Of a stretch of DNA of 64,000 nucleotides, positions 46,938-54,274 are shown piece by piece (within the stretch, counting starts at the first letter, position 1; every line of letters begins with the position of its first letter). The position numbers were made by a program, and so were the translations under genes. The DNA comes from a bacterium (GTDB lineage: Bacteria; Hinthialibacterota; Hinthialibacteria; OLB16). Under the pieces are notes generated by a model that did not search any database, was not told the origin of the DNA, and saw only the letters and a list, made by a program, of their open reading frames with translations. Where the stretch lies: assembly GCA_022072055.1 (NCBI GenBank), contig JAJVIK010000020.1:87323-151322 (forward strand). The letters are read 5' to 3'.

Positions 46938-46967
46938 ATATCGAATTTGATATAATCGCTTAAGCGA
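46938..46967 (+). promoter_or_regulatory. promoter/operator of the HigBA-like module
   Basis: A consensus -10 box TATAAT (46951-46956) lies 10 nt before the toxin ATG. It overlaps an inverted repeat ATATC(38-42)/GATAT(49-53) and abuts the perfect 12-bp palindrome TCGCTTAAGCGA (46956-46967), whose last base is the A of the ATG. Two dyads over -10 and start suit autorepression by the Xre antitoxin. I see no good -35 box. Confidence 0.6.
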
Positions 46968-47296
46968 TGACCACTCCTGATAAACCGCTGGTTTGGCTCA
47001 AGAGTGAGGTAAAGACTCCGCCATTCTCCACCTCCGCGCGGCTGGAGGCAGGCATGCTCCTCAGACGGTTGCAACGAGGCGAACGTTTAGGATTGCCTCA
47101 CTCACGTCCGATGCCCGGAATAGGGCCACGGTGCCATGAATTGCGCATCCGCGACGAGAGTCGAAACTGGCGGATCCTTTACCGGCTCGACGAAGACGCC
47201 ATCGTGGTTGTCGGCGTTTACCAGAAGACCACCCGCGCGACCCCGGGGAATGTCATCCGCATCTGTCAAGATCGATTGAAGAACTATGACACTTAG
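46967..47296 (+). CDS. HigB/Gp49-like toxin (RelE superfamily)
   Basis: A 109-residue protein of the phage Gp49/HigB (DUF891) toxin family. Marker segments are TPPFSTSARLEAGMLLRRLQRGE, LPHSRPMPGIGPRCHELRIRDESRNWRILYRL and VVVGVYQKTTRATP. Toxins of this fold cut mRNA on the ribosome. The toxin precedes its antitoxin by 16 nt, the reverse of most type II modules but usual for higBA. The mRNA is predicted to be nearly leaderless. Confidence 0.85.
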   Translation: MTTPDKPLVWLKSEVKTPPFSTSARLEAGMLLRRLQRGERLGLPHSRPMPGIGPRCHELRIRDESRNWRILYRLDEDAIVVVGVYQKTTRATPGNVIRICQDRLKNYDT

Positions 47297-47312
47297 AATC
47301 AGGAGTCAAATC

Positions 47313-47654
47313 ATGGATTCAGCAAAGAGGGAACGTCTGGAATCCAAAGGCTGGAAAGTTGGAAACGCTGTGGATTTCTTGAATCTTTCACCGGAGGAGG
47401 TGTTGCTGATCGAGATCAAGCTTGCGCTCGCCGACTCATTAAGAAAGCGTCGTCAGAAACGGATGACACAAGCTCAGCTTGCGGAGAAGCTCAAGTCGAG
47501 TCAGCCCCGAGTGGCGCGCGCGGAGTGTGGGGATGCCTCGGTCTCGATTGAATTGCTTGTTCGGGCGATGCTCGCAACTGGGGCAACTCCAAAGGACATC
47601 GGGAAAGCCATCGCGGTCGCTGGAAAAGGCGGGAACCCGTTGCCCGAGGCGTGA
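47313..47654 (+). CDS. HTH Xre-family antitoxin (HigA-like)
   Basis: A 113-residue antitoxin and probable autorepressor. The helix-turn-helix reads RKRRQKRMTQAQLAEKLKSSQPRVARAECGDASVSIELLVRAM. ATG 47313 has AGGAG 7 nt upstream; the frame is also open to 47286 inside the toxin gene. The N-terminal helix (WKVGNAVDFLNLSPEEVLLIEIK) is typical of antitoxins paired with Gp49-like toxins. It should bind the palindromes ahead of the toxin gene. Confidence 0.87.
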   Translation: MDSAKRERLESKGWKVGNAVDFLNLSPEEVLLIEIKLALADSLRKRRQKRMTQAQLAEKLKSSQPRVARAECGDASVSIELLVRAMLATGATPKDIGKAIAVAGKGGNPLPEA

Positions 47655-47671
47655 CACTTTCGGCCGCTCGC

Positions 47672-49135
47672 TCACTCCCCAAACCAGAACGAGTAAACCC
47701 TCGCGTTTTTGGCGGCGAGATTGAGGCGGACTGTCTTGCCACGGAGCGCGGCAAGACCCTCTGATCCGAGATCCAAGGGGGAATCCAGCGTGTTCTCCGA
47801 GAGCGCTCTTGATGACAGGAGAATCTTCCCGTCTTCATCCAGGATTTCCGCTTTCACCCAGCCTGTGTCCGCTTCCGCATTGATGTGGAGCTCACCGCCC
47901 GGATGGGCAAAGGGCTTGGTGACCAACGTCGCCTCCCCCTCCCCGGCGTCGAGCGAAACCCAACCATCCCGACGGAGGGTGGCGAATCCGATATCCATCC
48001 CCAACCCGAGTTCCGAGCCGCGCCCATGGGGGGCCTGCGAACCCGCGTAGTAGATCAGGATGCGGTCCTCGAGAATGACCGAGCGGCAGGCCCCGCGCAT
48101 GTCGCCGAAATCCCATGAACCCGGCGGGCCATTGGGGATGAAGACCCGACGTTCCGGGTCACGGACCCAGTGGCGGCCATCGCGGGAGTGGCAGAGTTGC
48201 ATGTCGATTCGCCCGACGCTCTTGGACTCGATATAGAACATCCACAGCATTCCGACATAAACCCCCTCGTAGAGGTCGATGCTGATTCCATAGAACTGAG
48301 TGTTGGGTCCATCGCGCTCATCCGGGGCCAGGACAAGTTCGGGAGTGGACCAATGGATGAAGTCGGAGGATTCGCTTCGCGCCACTTTGCGTCCGCCCGC
48401 GCCGAACCGTCCGAAGGCCACATACTTCTCGAGCGCCGGATCGAACAACACCACCTGGCCGGTGTCGCTGCCGTATTTCATCACCGGGTTCCCCTCGTAG
48501 GGCCTCCAATGGATGCCATCCGGGGAGAAGGCCACATGGATGCCATCGCGTTCGCCCTCGCCATAGATCTCCAGCCCCTCGTACATCATCAGAGGCCCGA
48601 AGCCGTGATCCCAATAAAAGGCCTTGTAGCGCCGTTCCGGGTTCGGGTCGTGCGGTTCATGCAGAACCGAAAAGCCTTCCGGATTATAGAGGTCGGGCGC
48701 GATCATGTTGTTTTCGGTCGAGCCTTCAAAATCGACCAGGTTGAGAACCGGTTTGTCCCAATGAATTCCATCGCGGGAGGTGGCGTACGAAAGCAGCGTG
48801 GCGTGCCCGGGGCGACGCTGCCCTTGGACCGTGATCTTCTCCTTGGCGGACTTGGGGATGTTCATGTACCAGGCCTTGAAGAGACGTTCGGCGGGGTCAT
48901 AGAGAAGGGTTCCATAGACCTGAACGCGATTGCCCTCCCAGGGGTGTTCCCGAACCAGGACCGGATTGTCCGGGTATTTGATGGGTTGATGGACAGTCCG
49001 CGTGAAACCGGAGGAGGACTCGAGGATGAGGTCATCGAAGAACAGCCGGCGAAGGCCGGGGGCGAGAGGGAGCGGCTCGGCGCGGGAGACCAAAGGCGTA
49101 AAGATTAGTAGCAAGGGAAGACCGAACACAAACAC
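47672..49135 (-). CDS. secreted five-bladed-propeller glycosidase-like protein (GH32/GH43-like)
   Basis: A 487-residue exported protein from GTG 49135, one base after the stop of the PIN-domain gene, with signal FVFGLPLLLIFTPLVSRA. The body has repeated blades with ATSRDGIHWDKP, HVAFSPDGIHWRPYEGNP, ARSESSDFIHWSTPELV and LCHSRDGRHWVRD, the SxDGxxW strands seen in GH32/43/DUF-type five-bladed propellers. The C-terminal 90 residues (LHINAEADTGWVKAEIL, LAALRGKTVRLNLAAKNARVYSFWF) form a beta-sandwich. Likely a carbohydrate hydrolase or binding protein; catalytic acids cannot be assigned with confidence. The frame beyond 49135 is antisense-overlap and is not used. Confidence 0.68.
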   Translation of the reverse strand: MFVFGLPLLLIFTPLVSRAEPLPLAPGLRRLFFDDLILESSSGFTRTVHQPIKYPDNPVLVREHPWEGNRVQVYGTLLYDPAERLFKAWYMNIPKSAKEKITVQGQRRPGHATLLSYATSRDGIHWDKPVLNLVDFEGSTENNMIAPDLYNPEGFSVLHEPHDPNPERRYKAFYWDHGFGPLMMYEGLEIYGEGERDGIHVAFSPDGIHWRPYEGNPVMKYGSDTGQVVLFDPALEKYVAFGRFGAGGRKVARSESSDFIHWSTPELVLAPDERDGPNTQFYGISIDLYEGVYVGMLWMFYIESKSVGRIDMQLCHSRDGRHWVRDPERRVFIPNGPPGSWDFGDMRGACRSVILEDRILIYYAGSQAPHGRGSELGLGMDIGFATLRRDGWVSLDAGEGEATLVTKPFAHPGGELHINAEADTGWVKAEILDEDGKILLSSRALSENTLDSPLDLGSEGLAALRGKTVRLNLAAKNARVYSFWFGE

Positions 49136-49136
49136 T

Positions 49137-49553
49137 TCAGTCGTCCCGTAGCAGTGGCTGGAAACCAGCCTGTTGAAAGTGGTGGTCGTAGGTGAGTGCT
49201 TCAGCGATTCTTTCATTTTCCATAATGACAAACGAAGCACAATCGGTAAGGCTCCAAGATTTGTCAGATCGATCCCTGTATCGCTCAATTGCCAACTGAA
49301 ATAAGGCCGCATTCTGCGGAACGACCTCAATTCTCGGATCTGATTCCATTAACTCGACCGCTTGCACTCCAGCTTTCCTGAGGAATGTCCCCTTCCTGGA
49401 CAGAGCATTGAGCAATTCAACGAGAACCATCTGGCTCGTGACAAACCTCGCGTCCACGAGTCCCTGGGAACCGCGAAGGCACTTTTCCTTGATGGGACCT
49501 TCCGGGTTCAAGAGCCCCAACCAATAGGCGGTGTCAACAAAGAGAGTTCTCAT
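49137..49553 (-). CDS. PIN-domain ribonuclease toxin (VapC-like)
   Basis: A 138-residue PIN protein: first acidic residue in MRTLFVDTAYWLGLL, central Glu in VLVELLNALS, then SWSLTDCASFVIMENERIAEALTYDHHFQQAGF with the last acidic pair. VapC-type toxins cleave tRNA or rRNA. ATG 49553 overlaps the antitoxin stop by 4 bp. A glycosidase-like gene follows after one base, an unusual neighbour in the same transcript. Confidence 0.88.
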   Translation of the reverse strand: MRTLFVDTAYWLGLLNPEGPIKEKCLRGSQGLVDARFVTSQMVLVELLNALSRKGTFLRKAGVQAVELMESDPRIEVVPQNAALFQLAIERYRDRSDKSWSLTDCASFVIMENERIAEALTYDHHFQQAGFQPLLRDD

Positions 49554-49780
49554 TCCTGGTTGGAGTCGGGGCCATATAGGTAATAATCCAGATTCGTCGA
49601 GAAGTCGGGTGGCAACTTGCGCCATTCCTCAATCGGCACAGAAGAGCCAACTTTGGCCAGGACTACCCATATGGGGACCCGCGTCGATGTCCCAGCATTT
49701 GAAAAGGAGTGACTTTCTGCTTCCCGCTGGATACATCCGCGATCACTGGCGCCCGCAAGCTCTTGAGGGGTGCTTTTCAT
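49550..49780 (-). CDS. small antitoxin partner of the PIN toxin
   Basis: Up to 76 residues. The conserved part is VPIWVVLAKVGSSVPIEEWRKLPPDFSTNLDYYLYG, a pattern (PIWE..xxxxxxSxPxEEWxxLPxDxxxNLDHYLYG) that recurs in small proteins preceding PIN toxins. The start is unclear: ATG 49780 is downstream of the predicted transcription start, whereas the ATG pair at 49798-49801 lies within it. It overlaps the toxin start by 4 bp. Confidence 0.72.
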   Translation of the reverse strand: MKSTPQELAGASDRGCIQREAESHSFSNAGTSTRVPIWVVLAKVGSSVPIEEWRKLPPDFSTNLDYYLYGPDSNQE

Positions 49781-49806
49781 GGCTTTTCTCTCCAACATCA
49801 CATCAT

Positions 49807-49835
49807 ACTGTACGTCCCCGGTCGTGGCCGGTCAA
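49807..49835 (-). promoter_or_regulatory. promoter of the PIN toxin-antitoxin pair
   Basis: On the minus strand TTGACC (49830-49835) and TACAGT (49807-49812) are separated by exactly 17 bp. The -35 box sits in the last codons of the upstream glycosyltransferase gene. Transcription should start near 49800. Confidence 0.6.
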
Positions 49836-50800
49836 CGCCGACTTGTGAGCCTCATCCATTTCCGCAGCCCCTCCACCTCCCCGAAACCGCGCGCGACCCA
49901 CCCGGAAAGCCAAATCCAACCGCCAAACCATGGGTGAAACCCCAGACGAGCGGATTGATGGAGACCCGCCAGAAAGAAGGCGAGAAGGAGGAGCAGGATC
50001 GGCCTTAACGAGAGCGAGAAAAGAGAAACGAGGAAGATCAGCGGCATCGCGCCGACAAGCCCCAGCGCCTTGCAGATCTTCAAGCCCATCAAGGGGGTGG
50101 CATGCTTCAAATGAAACCGGATGGTGTAGAAGCCGTTGCGGCGGAGACGGCGGAGGTAGGTCTCGAAGGTGGGGGGCGGGTAAATGTGGATCGCCTCGGC
50201 GCTCGCGACATAGAAGAATTTCAGGTCGTGCCCGGCGCAGCGGTAAAAGAAATCCGAATCCTCCGCGTTGGTGCGAAAGGCAGGATCAAAGCCGCCGAGA
50301 AATTGAAAGACCTCGCGCTTGAAGACATGGTTGAAGTACATGACTTCGCGCCAGGGGACTCCGATCTCGCGGCTTTTCGGGCCGAAGGTTCTCGCGGAGA
50401 CTTGCTCATCGAGAGTGGCCGCCCAGTGCGTTCCCGCCTCGGCGGCACGGACCCTCCCGCAGGCCACCGAGTAAGTGTCCCAATCGCATTTCTTGAGAAG
50501 GTTCTCCAGCCACGCCTCGCCGAGCACGATGTCGCTATCGACAAAGGCGATCAGGTCCACGTCGCGGACCTGTTCCAGCGCGGCGTTTCTGGCCGCGCCC
50601 ACCCCTTGGTTCGTTTCGAGACGCACCCAGTCCACATCGGGGTGCTGATCCCTCAGGGATGGGGTCTGATCGGTGGATCCGTCATCCACAACCACAATCT
50701 GGGAGGGGTTTTGGGCGCGGATGCCTTCGAGGCAACGCGGCAAGGTTTTCGCGGCGTTGAAGGCGGCGACCAGGAATGCGACCCGTGGATGAACCTCCAC
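49832..50800 (-). CDS. family 2 glycosyltransferase
   Basis: A 322-residue GT-A fold glycosyltransferase. The N-terminus VAFLVAAFNAAKTLPRCLEGI leads to VVVDDGSTDQTP, then NQGVGAARNAAL, the metal-binding IAFVDSDIVLGEAWLENL and the acidic NAEDSDFFYR motif. Two or three hydrophobic segments at the end (LVGAMPLIFLVSLFSLSLRPILLLLLAFFLAGL) anchor it in the inner membrane. It adds a sugar during surface polysaccharide or glycolipid synthesis. It is downstream of a lipoprotein gene on the same strand. Confidence 0.9.
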   Translation of the reverse strand: MEVHPRVAFLVAAFNAAKTLPRCLEGIRAQNPSQIVVVDDGSTDQTPSLRDQHPDVDWVRLETNQGVGAARNAALEQVRDVDLIAFVDSDIVLGEAWLENLLKKCDWDTYSVACGRVRAAEAGTHWAATLDEQVSARTFGPKSREIGVPWREVMYFNHVFKREVFQFLGGFDPAFRTNAEDSDFFYRCAGHDLKFFYVASAEAIHIYPPPTFETYLRRLRRNGFYTIRFHLKHATPLMGLKICKALGLVGAMPLIFLVSLFSLSLRPILLLLLAFFLAGLHQSARLGFHPWFGGWIWLSGWVARGFGEVEGLRKWMRLTSRR

Positions 50801-50833
50801 CTTCGCTTGTTCCCCCCACCATCGCTCGAGCGG

Positions 50834-51622
50834 CTATCGGGAGGCGCCCGAAGCCGCTTTCTCATCCACCCCGATTCGCCGCCATTCTCCCTTGGGACTC
50901 AACCGGTAACGGATGGTTCGATTGACCGCAAAGTCAGAACTTTGCTTGGAGCCTTCTCCGGCATCCAGGCTGTAGTGAAACCGGGCCTTGAGCGTGGCGG
51001 TCAGATCGGAGGAGGTGTCGGAACGATCTAGGACTCCTTCCACGGGCTTGCCGGCGATGGTCACCTCGGTGAAACCGGAGCTCGCCGAAACGCTCGTATT
51101 CTTCGGAAGGTTGACCTCAAACGATTCCGGGTGGACTTCGAGCTTCACGGGATACTTTGAACTCAGCATCTTCCTCATCCGGTCGAGGCTCTTGGTTGGG
51201 ATGAGTAGTTGTCCCTCCGGCCGATAGCGGGCTTCTGTCGAATCGGCGCGCTTGAGGAAGAAGTCCTCTTGTTCATCCGCCAGTTCCCGGCTGATTTCGC
51301 CAGCCGCGATCCTCAGGATCTGTGTCGGGTCTTCGAGAGAACGAGATGGAGCCGAAGCCTTCGATGCGGTGTGGGCGGAGGCGCCACCGCCGGAGCTTGC
51401 GGTAGATCGTGAGGGGGATGAAGCGCCAGGCTCCTCCTCGGTGATCTCGTCCAGCTTTCCGCCGCTGGAGGAAATCGATTGGGGGCCATCCAGCCCCTCA
51501 TCCATGATTTCCAGGTCAGCCTTGGGGGTGGGTTTCGTTGCCTTTCGGGAGCAGCCCTGGAGCGCAATCGCCGAGGAAACAAGGGAAACGGCAATCAAAA
51601 GGGTGAGTATTCGGGGCCTCAT
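50834..51622 (-). CDS. lipoprotein of unknown function
   Basis: A 262-residue lipoprotein: MRPRILTLLIAVSLVSSAIALQGC with Cys24 in the lipobox. Residues about 30-95 are a Ser/Glu/Ala-rich flexible stretch; the remaining half is beta-rich (KYPVKLEVHPESFEVNLPKNTSVSASSGFTEVTIAGKPV, DLTATLKARFHYSLDAG, RTIRYRLSPKGEWRRIGVDE). No family is recognised. It is transcribed away from the cytochrome genes and toward the glycosyltransferase gene, 33 nt away. Confidence 0.65.
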   Translation of the reverse strand: MRPRILTLLIAVSLVSSAIALQGCSRKATKPTPKADLEIMDEGLDGPQSISSSGGKLDEITEEEPGASSPSRSTASSGGGASAHTASKASAPSRSLEDPTQILRIAAGEISRELADEQEDFFLKRADSTEARYRPEGQLLIPTKSLDRMRKMLSSKYPVKLEVHPESFEVNLPKNTSVSASSGFTEVTIAGKPVEGVLDRSDTSSDLTATLKARFHYSLDAGEGSKQSSDFAVNRTIRYRLSPKGEWRRIGVDEKAASGASR

Positions 51623-51923
51623 GGTGGGCGGAGCTTAGCGTAGAACCCATCGAGGTGAAAGGCGGGATGGGGTTCCGGTCTTCACGCCAAACCCCAACCC
51701 TTGACTCCGGGTGTCGAGGCCCCTTCGATAACCCATTGATTCGTTTGTGGTAACGGCAAATTGAGAGGTGCGGGCCTAAAACTGCATCCGGATGCGTGAT
51801 TTAGGCTTCCTTGCGCGAATTATCTGTACTAGAATACCAGTATTACCCTGATCCGAGGGGGTCCCTCGGTCTGGGGATGGGGGTTATCCCCGGTTGAGGA
51901 TTACGCGTAAGGAGGCATCAGTC
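51623..51923 (+). promoter_or_regulatory. dyad-rich promoter/leader region of the decaheme cytochrome gene
   Basis: This 300-base region contains four dyads ahead of the cytochrome start. GCCTAAA (51774-51780) and TTTAGGC (51800-51806) flank the 12-bp palindrome GCATCCGGATGC (51784-51795). AATAC/GTATT lies at 51833-51844. CCGAGGG/CCCTCGG (51853-51869, 3-nt loop) and GGGGAT/ATCCCC (51873-51891) can form consecutive hairpins in RNA. A possible -10 box TAGAAT is at 51829-51834, without a clear -35. AAGGAGG precedes the ATG by 8 nt. The first dyad could be an operator, the last two a leader structure. Confidence 0.5.
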
Positions 51924-54047
51924 ATGCGAGATCCGTCCTCTCCAGTCCCATTCCTGTTTTCAAAATCGGGCTGGCTGGCAGTAGTGTTGTTCGTTGTGGC
52001 TCTGGCGCTCGCGCCCACTGGGGTGTTGGCGCAAAACTCCGCCGACTTGAACCGGAGCGGGATGGTGGATTCCGAGGACCTGCTGCTGCTCAATGAGCAG
52101 TGGCACACGAGCGGGTTTGTTCCGGTTCCGGACAACCCTGCAGCCCAGGCAAACTCCCAGATCACGGGGGTGGTGATTCCAGGGGACAACAAGCCGGAGG
52201 TGACCTTCACCTTCACTGATGGGAACGGCAATCCGATCCCCCTCAACCGAATTCGACGCGCGCGGTTTCTGTTCGCGCGGATCGAGGAAGACAACCTTCC
52301 GCAGAACCGAACCCACTATGTGAACTATATCCTAAACAACAGCGGCCAGCCGACCACCAATGACGGAGGCGGCATCGGCAATCTGGTGGACCTGGGGGGC
52401 GGCGTGTTCAAGTTCAAATTCAGCGTGGCCATCGCCATCACCAACCCCGCCCTTACTCACACGGTCGGCGGGCAGTTGGACCACGATTTTGACCGCGATG
52501 GAACCACGGACTCGTACGCAAACCCACTCTTCAATTTCCGTCCCGACGGCAATCCGGTGACCGTGGTGCGGGAGCTCTCCTCGACCGAGACCTGCAATGA
52601 GTGCCACAATGTGCTGGCTTTGCATGGGGGCGGGAGGCGTGAATACGGTCTTTGCATCCTGTGCCACAACCCGGGCGTGATCGATCCGGACACCGGAGAG
52701 ACGGTGGACATGGCTTATCTCGTGCACCAGATTCACCTCGGCTCGGCGTTTCAGGGGGCCAATAATGTGGCCGGGGCCACGGATGGGATCAACAGCGGGA
52801 CGCCCTATGTCATCGTTGGAAATCAAGGTTCGATCCACAATTACGAACACGTGGTCTTCCCGCAAGATGTCCGCAATTGCGAGACATGCCACACGGGCGC
52901 GGAGCTCAAGGGAATCCAGGAGAACTACTACAAGACGGTTCCCTCGCAGCGGGCGTGCAGCGGGTGCCACGACAAGACCAACGCCAACACGGGCGTAAAC
53001 CATGCGCCGGGAGCGTTTCCGGACACTGCTTGCGCCTTCTGCCACACCTCGGTCCAGGTGAGTGAGTTTGATCTTTCGATCCCCGGCGCGCATGTCGTTC
53101 CGAAGAAGTCGGCCAGCTTGCCGAAGATCATCGCGGAAATCCTTAACGTGGCCAATGTGGCTCCGGGAGCCACCCCGACTGTCACCTTTAAGCTCTCCTC
53201 TGTGATCAACAATGTGACCAGCACGATCAACCCCGGTGATCTGAACAGCGTGGCGGTCACCATGGCGGGTCCCACGACCGACTATAACTTCAATATCCGT
53301 CAGAGTGTCACCAACGCGAATTCGGTGGACAACGGAAACGGGACGCGCAGTTACAGCTTCACTTCCCCTGTTCCGTCCGACGTGACCGGAACGCTGGGAT
53401 TCGCGATGGAGGCGCGCGGGAACGCCGTGACGATCGGCGGGGAGTCGGTCCGCGCGGCGGCTCAGAATCCGGTCGTGTATGTCGAACTGGCCAAGGCGGT
53501 TCATCCTCGCCGCGAGGTCATCGACTGGAACAAGTGCCTCAAATGCCACGATGTGCTCTCGCTGCACGGCGACAACCGGAACGAATACATGTTCTGTGTG
53601 ATGTGTCACCGTCCCAACGGCACCGATATCTCGCGTCGCCCGGCGGGAACGCTGCCCGAGGAGACCATCGACTTCCGGGTGATGATCCACAAGATCCACT
53701 CCGGTGAAGAGCTGGAGAAACCCTACACGGTGTATGGGTTCGGCAACACGCCGCACGATTACACCGAGGTCCTGTTCCCCGGCAACCGGAGGGACTGCGA
53801 GAGCTGTCACCGCCCGGGCACGTATGATCTGCCGCTGCCCGAGGGGCTGGCGAATGTGGCCATCATCGGCGGCGTGACCGACTTCCAGCCGATCAACGCC
53901 ACCTGCATCTCGTGTCACGACAACGATGAGGCCGCGGTCCATATGGAGTCCATGATCGCGCTTTCGAATGGAATCGAGACCTGCGTCGAGTGCCACGGGC
54001 CGGCGGAGCGGTGGTCGGTGGACGTGGTTCACTTCGATCAGGATTAG
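51924..54047 (+). CDS. decaheme c-type cytochrome, OmcA/MtrC family
   Basis: A 707-residue exported protein with ten CxxCH heme sites in two groups of five (residues about 224-372: CNECH, CILCH, CETCH, CSGCH, CAFCH; about 538-691: CLKCH, CVMCH, CESCH, CISCH, CVECH). Each group is preceded by a beta-rich domain, giving the I-II-III-IV layout of OmcA/MtrC surface cytochromes, which pass electrons to extracellular minerals or partners. Distal His are plentiful (YLVHQIHLG, RVMIHKIHSGEE). The signal peptide ends near VLAQN without a lipobox Cys. Residues 40-60 carry a dockerin-like motif (DLNRSGMVDSEDLLLL). Start at ATG 51924, AAGGAGG 8 nt upstream. Confidence 0.93.
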   Translation: MRDPSSPVPFLFSKSGWLAVVLFVVALALAPTGVLAQNSADLNRSGMVDSEDLLLLNEQWHTSGFVPVPDNPAAQANSQITGVVIPGDNKPEVTFTFTDGNGNPIPLNRIRRARFLFARIEEDNLPQNRTHYVNYILNNSGQPTTNDGGGIGNLVDLGGGVFKFKFSVAIAITNPALTHTVGGQLDHDFDRDGTTDSYANPLFNFRPDGNPVTVVRELSSTETCNECHNVLALHGGGRREYGLCILCHNPGVIDPDTGETVDMAYLVHQIHLGSAFQGANNVAGATDGINSGTPYVIVGNQGSIHNYEHVVFPQDVRNCETCHTGAELKGIQENYYKTVPSQRACSGCHDKTNANTGVNHAPGAFPDTACAFCHTSVQVSEFDLSIPGAHVVPKKSASLPKIIAEILNVANVAPGATPTVTFKLSSVINNVTSTINPGDLNSVAVTMAGPTTDYNFNIRQSVTNANSVDNGNGTRSYSFTSPVPSDVTGTLGFAMEARGNAVTIGGESVRAAAQNPVVYVELAKAVHPRREVIDWNKCLKCHDVLSLHGDNRNEYMFCVMCHRPNGTDISRRPAGTLPEETIDFRVMIHKIHSGEELEKPYTVYGFGNTPHDYTEVLFPGNRRDCESCHRPGTYDLPLPEGLANVAIIGGVTDFQPINATCISCHDNDEAAVHMESMIALSNGIETCVECHGPAERWSVDVVHFDQD

Positions 54048-54086
54048 GACCTGCCGCTTGAGAGAGACCGATTCAATCGGAGGAGG

Positions 54087-54126
54087 GGGCCGGGCTGGCT
54101 GAGAAAGCCAGTCCCGGCCCTTTTCC
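54087..54126 (+). terminator. rho-independent terminator after the decaheme cytochrome gene
   Basis: A long GC stem: GGGCCGGG plus CTGGCT pairs with AGCCAG plus TCCCGGCCC (54087-54120), followed by TTTTCCTTTC. It lies 40 nt past the cytochrome stop and before the barrel gene, so it should reduce read-through into the next two genes. Confidence 0.85.
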
Positions 54127-54138
54127 TTTCCGGGTGGA

Positions 54139-54259
54139 CAGATTGGTCTGAAAAGGCTAACTTACCACAATCTGGATTGCGCGGATTCCCTTGGGGAACT
54201 TGTCCGCGATGGTGAATACTGAACGGCGCCTCCGCCCGCAAGGGTGCATGCCGAGGCGC
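54139..54259 (+). promoter_or_regulatory. three-hairpin leader upstream of the outer-membrane barrel gene
   Basis: Three successive stems: CAGATT/AATCTG (54139-54144 with 54169-54174); CGCGGA/TCCGCG enclosing TTCCC/GGGAA (54180-54208); and GCGCCT/AGGCGC (54226-54231 with 54254-54259) enclosing CCC-GCAA-GGG, a GNRA-type tetraloop. The GTG start is 15 nt further on. The compact series right after a terminator suggests a regulatory RNA, but I cannot match it to a known riboswitch. Confidence 0.45.
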
Positions 54260-54274
54260 TTTGGGGGCTAAACG

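Noticed and set aside
30000..50000. Integrated element (prophage or genomic island) carrying the toxin-antitoxin genes.
   Set aside because: No integrase, transposase, phage structural gene, direct-repeat ends or tRNA attachment site can be seen; the term island is therefore not supported.
54139..54259. c-di-GMP (GEMM) riboswitch ahead of the barrel gene, as known for cytochromes in other bacteria.
   Set aside because: A GNRA loop is present, but the conserved GEMM core segments and receptor helix are not; the element is listed only as an unassigned leader.
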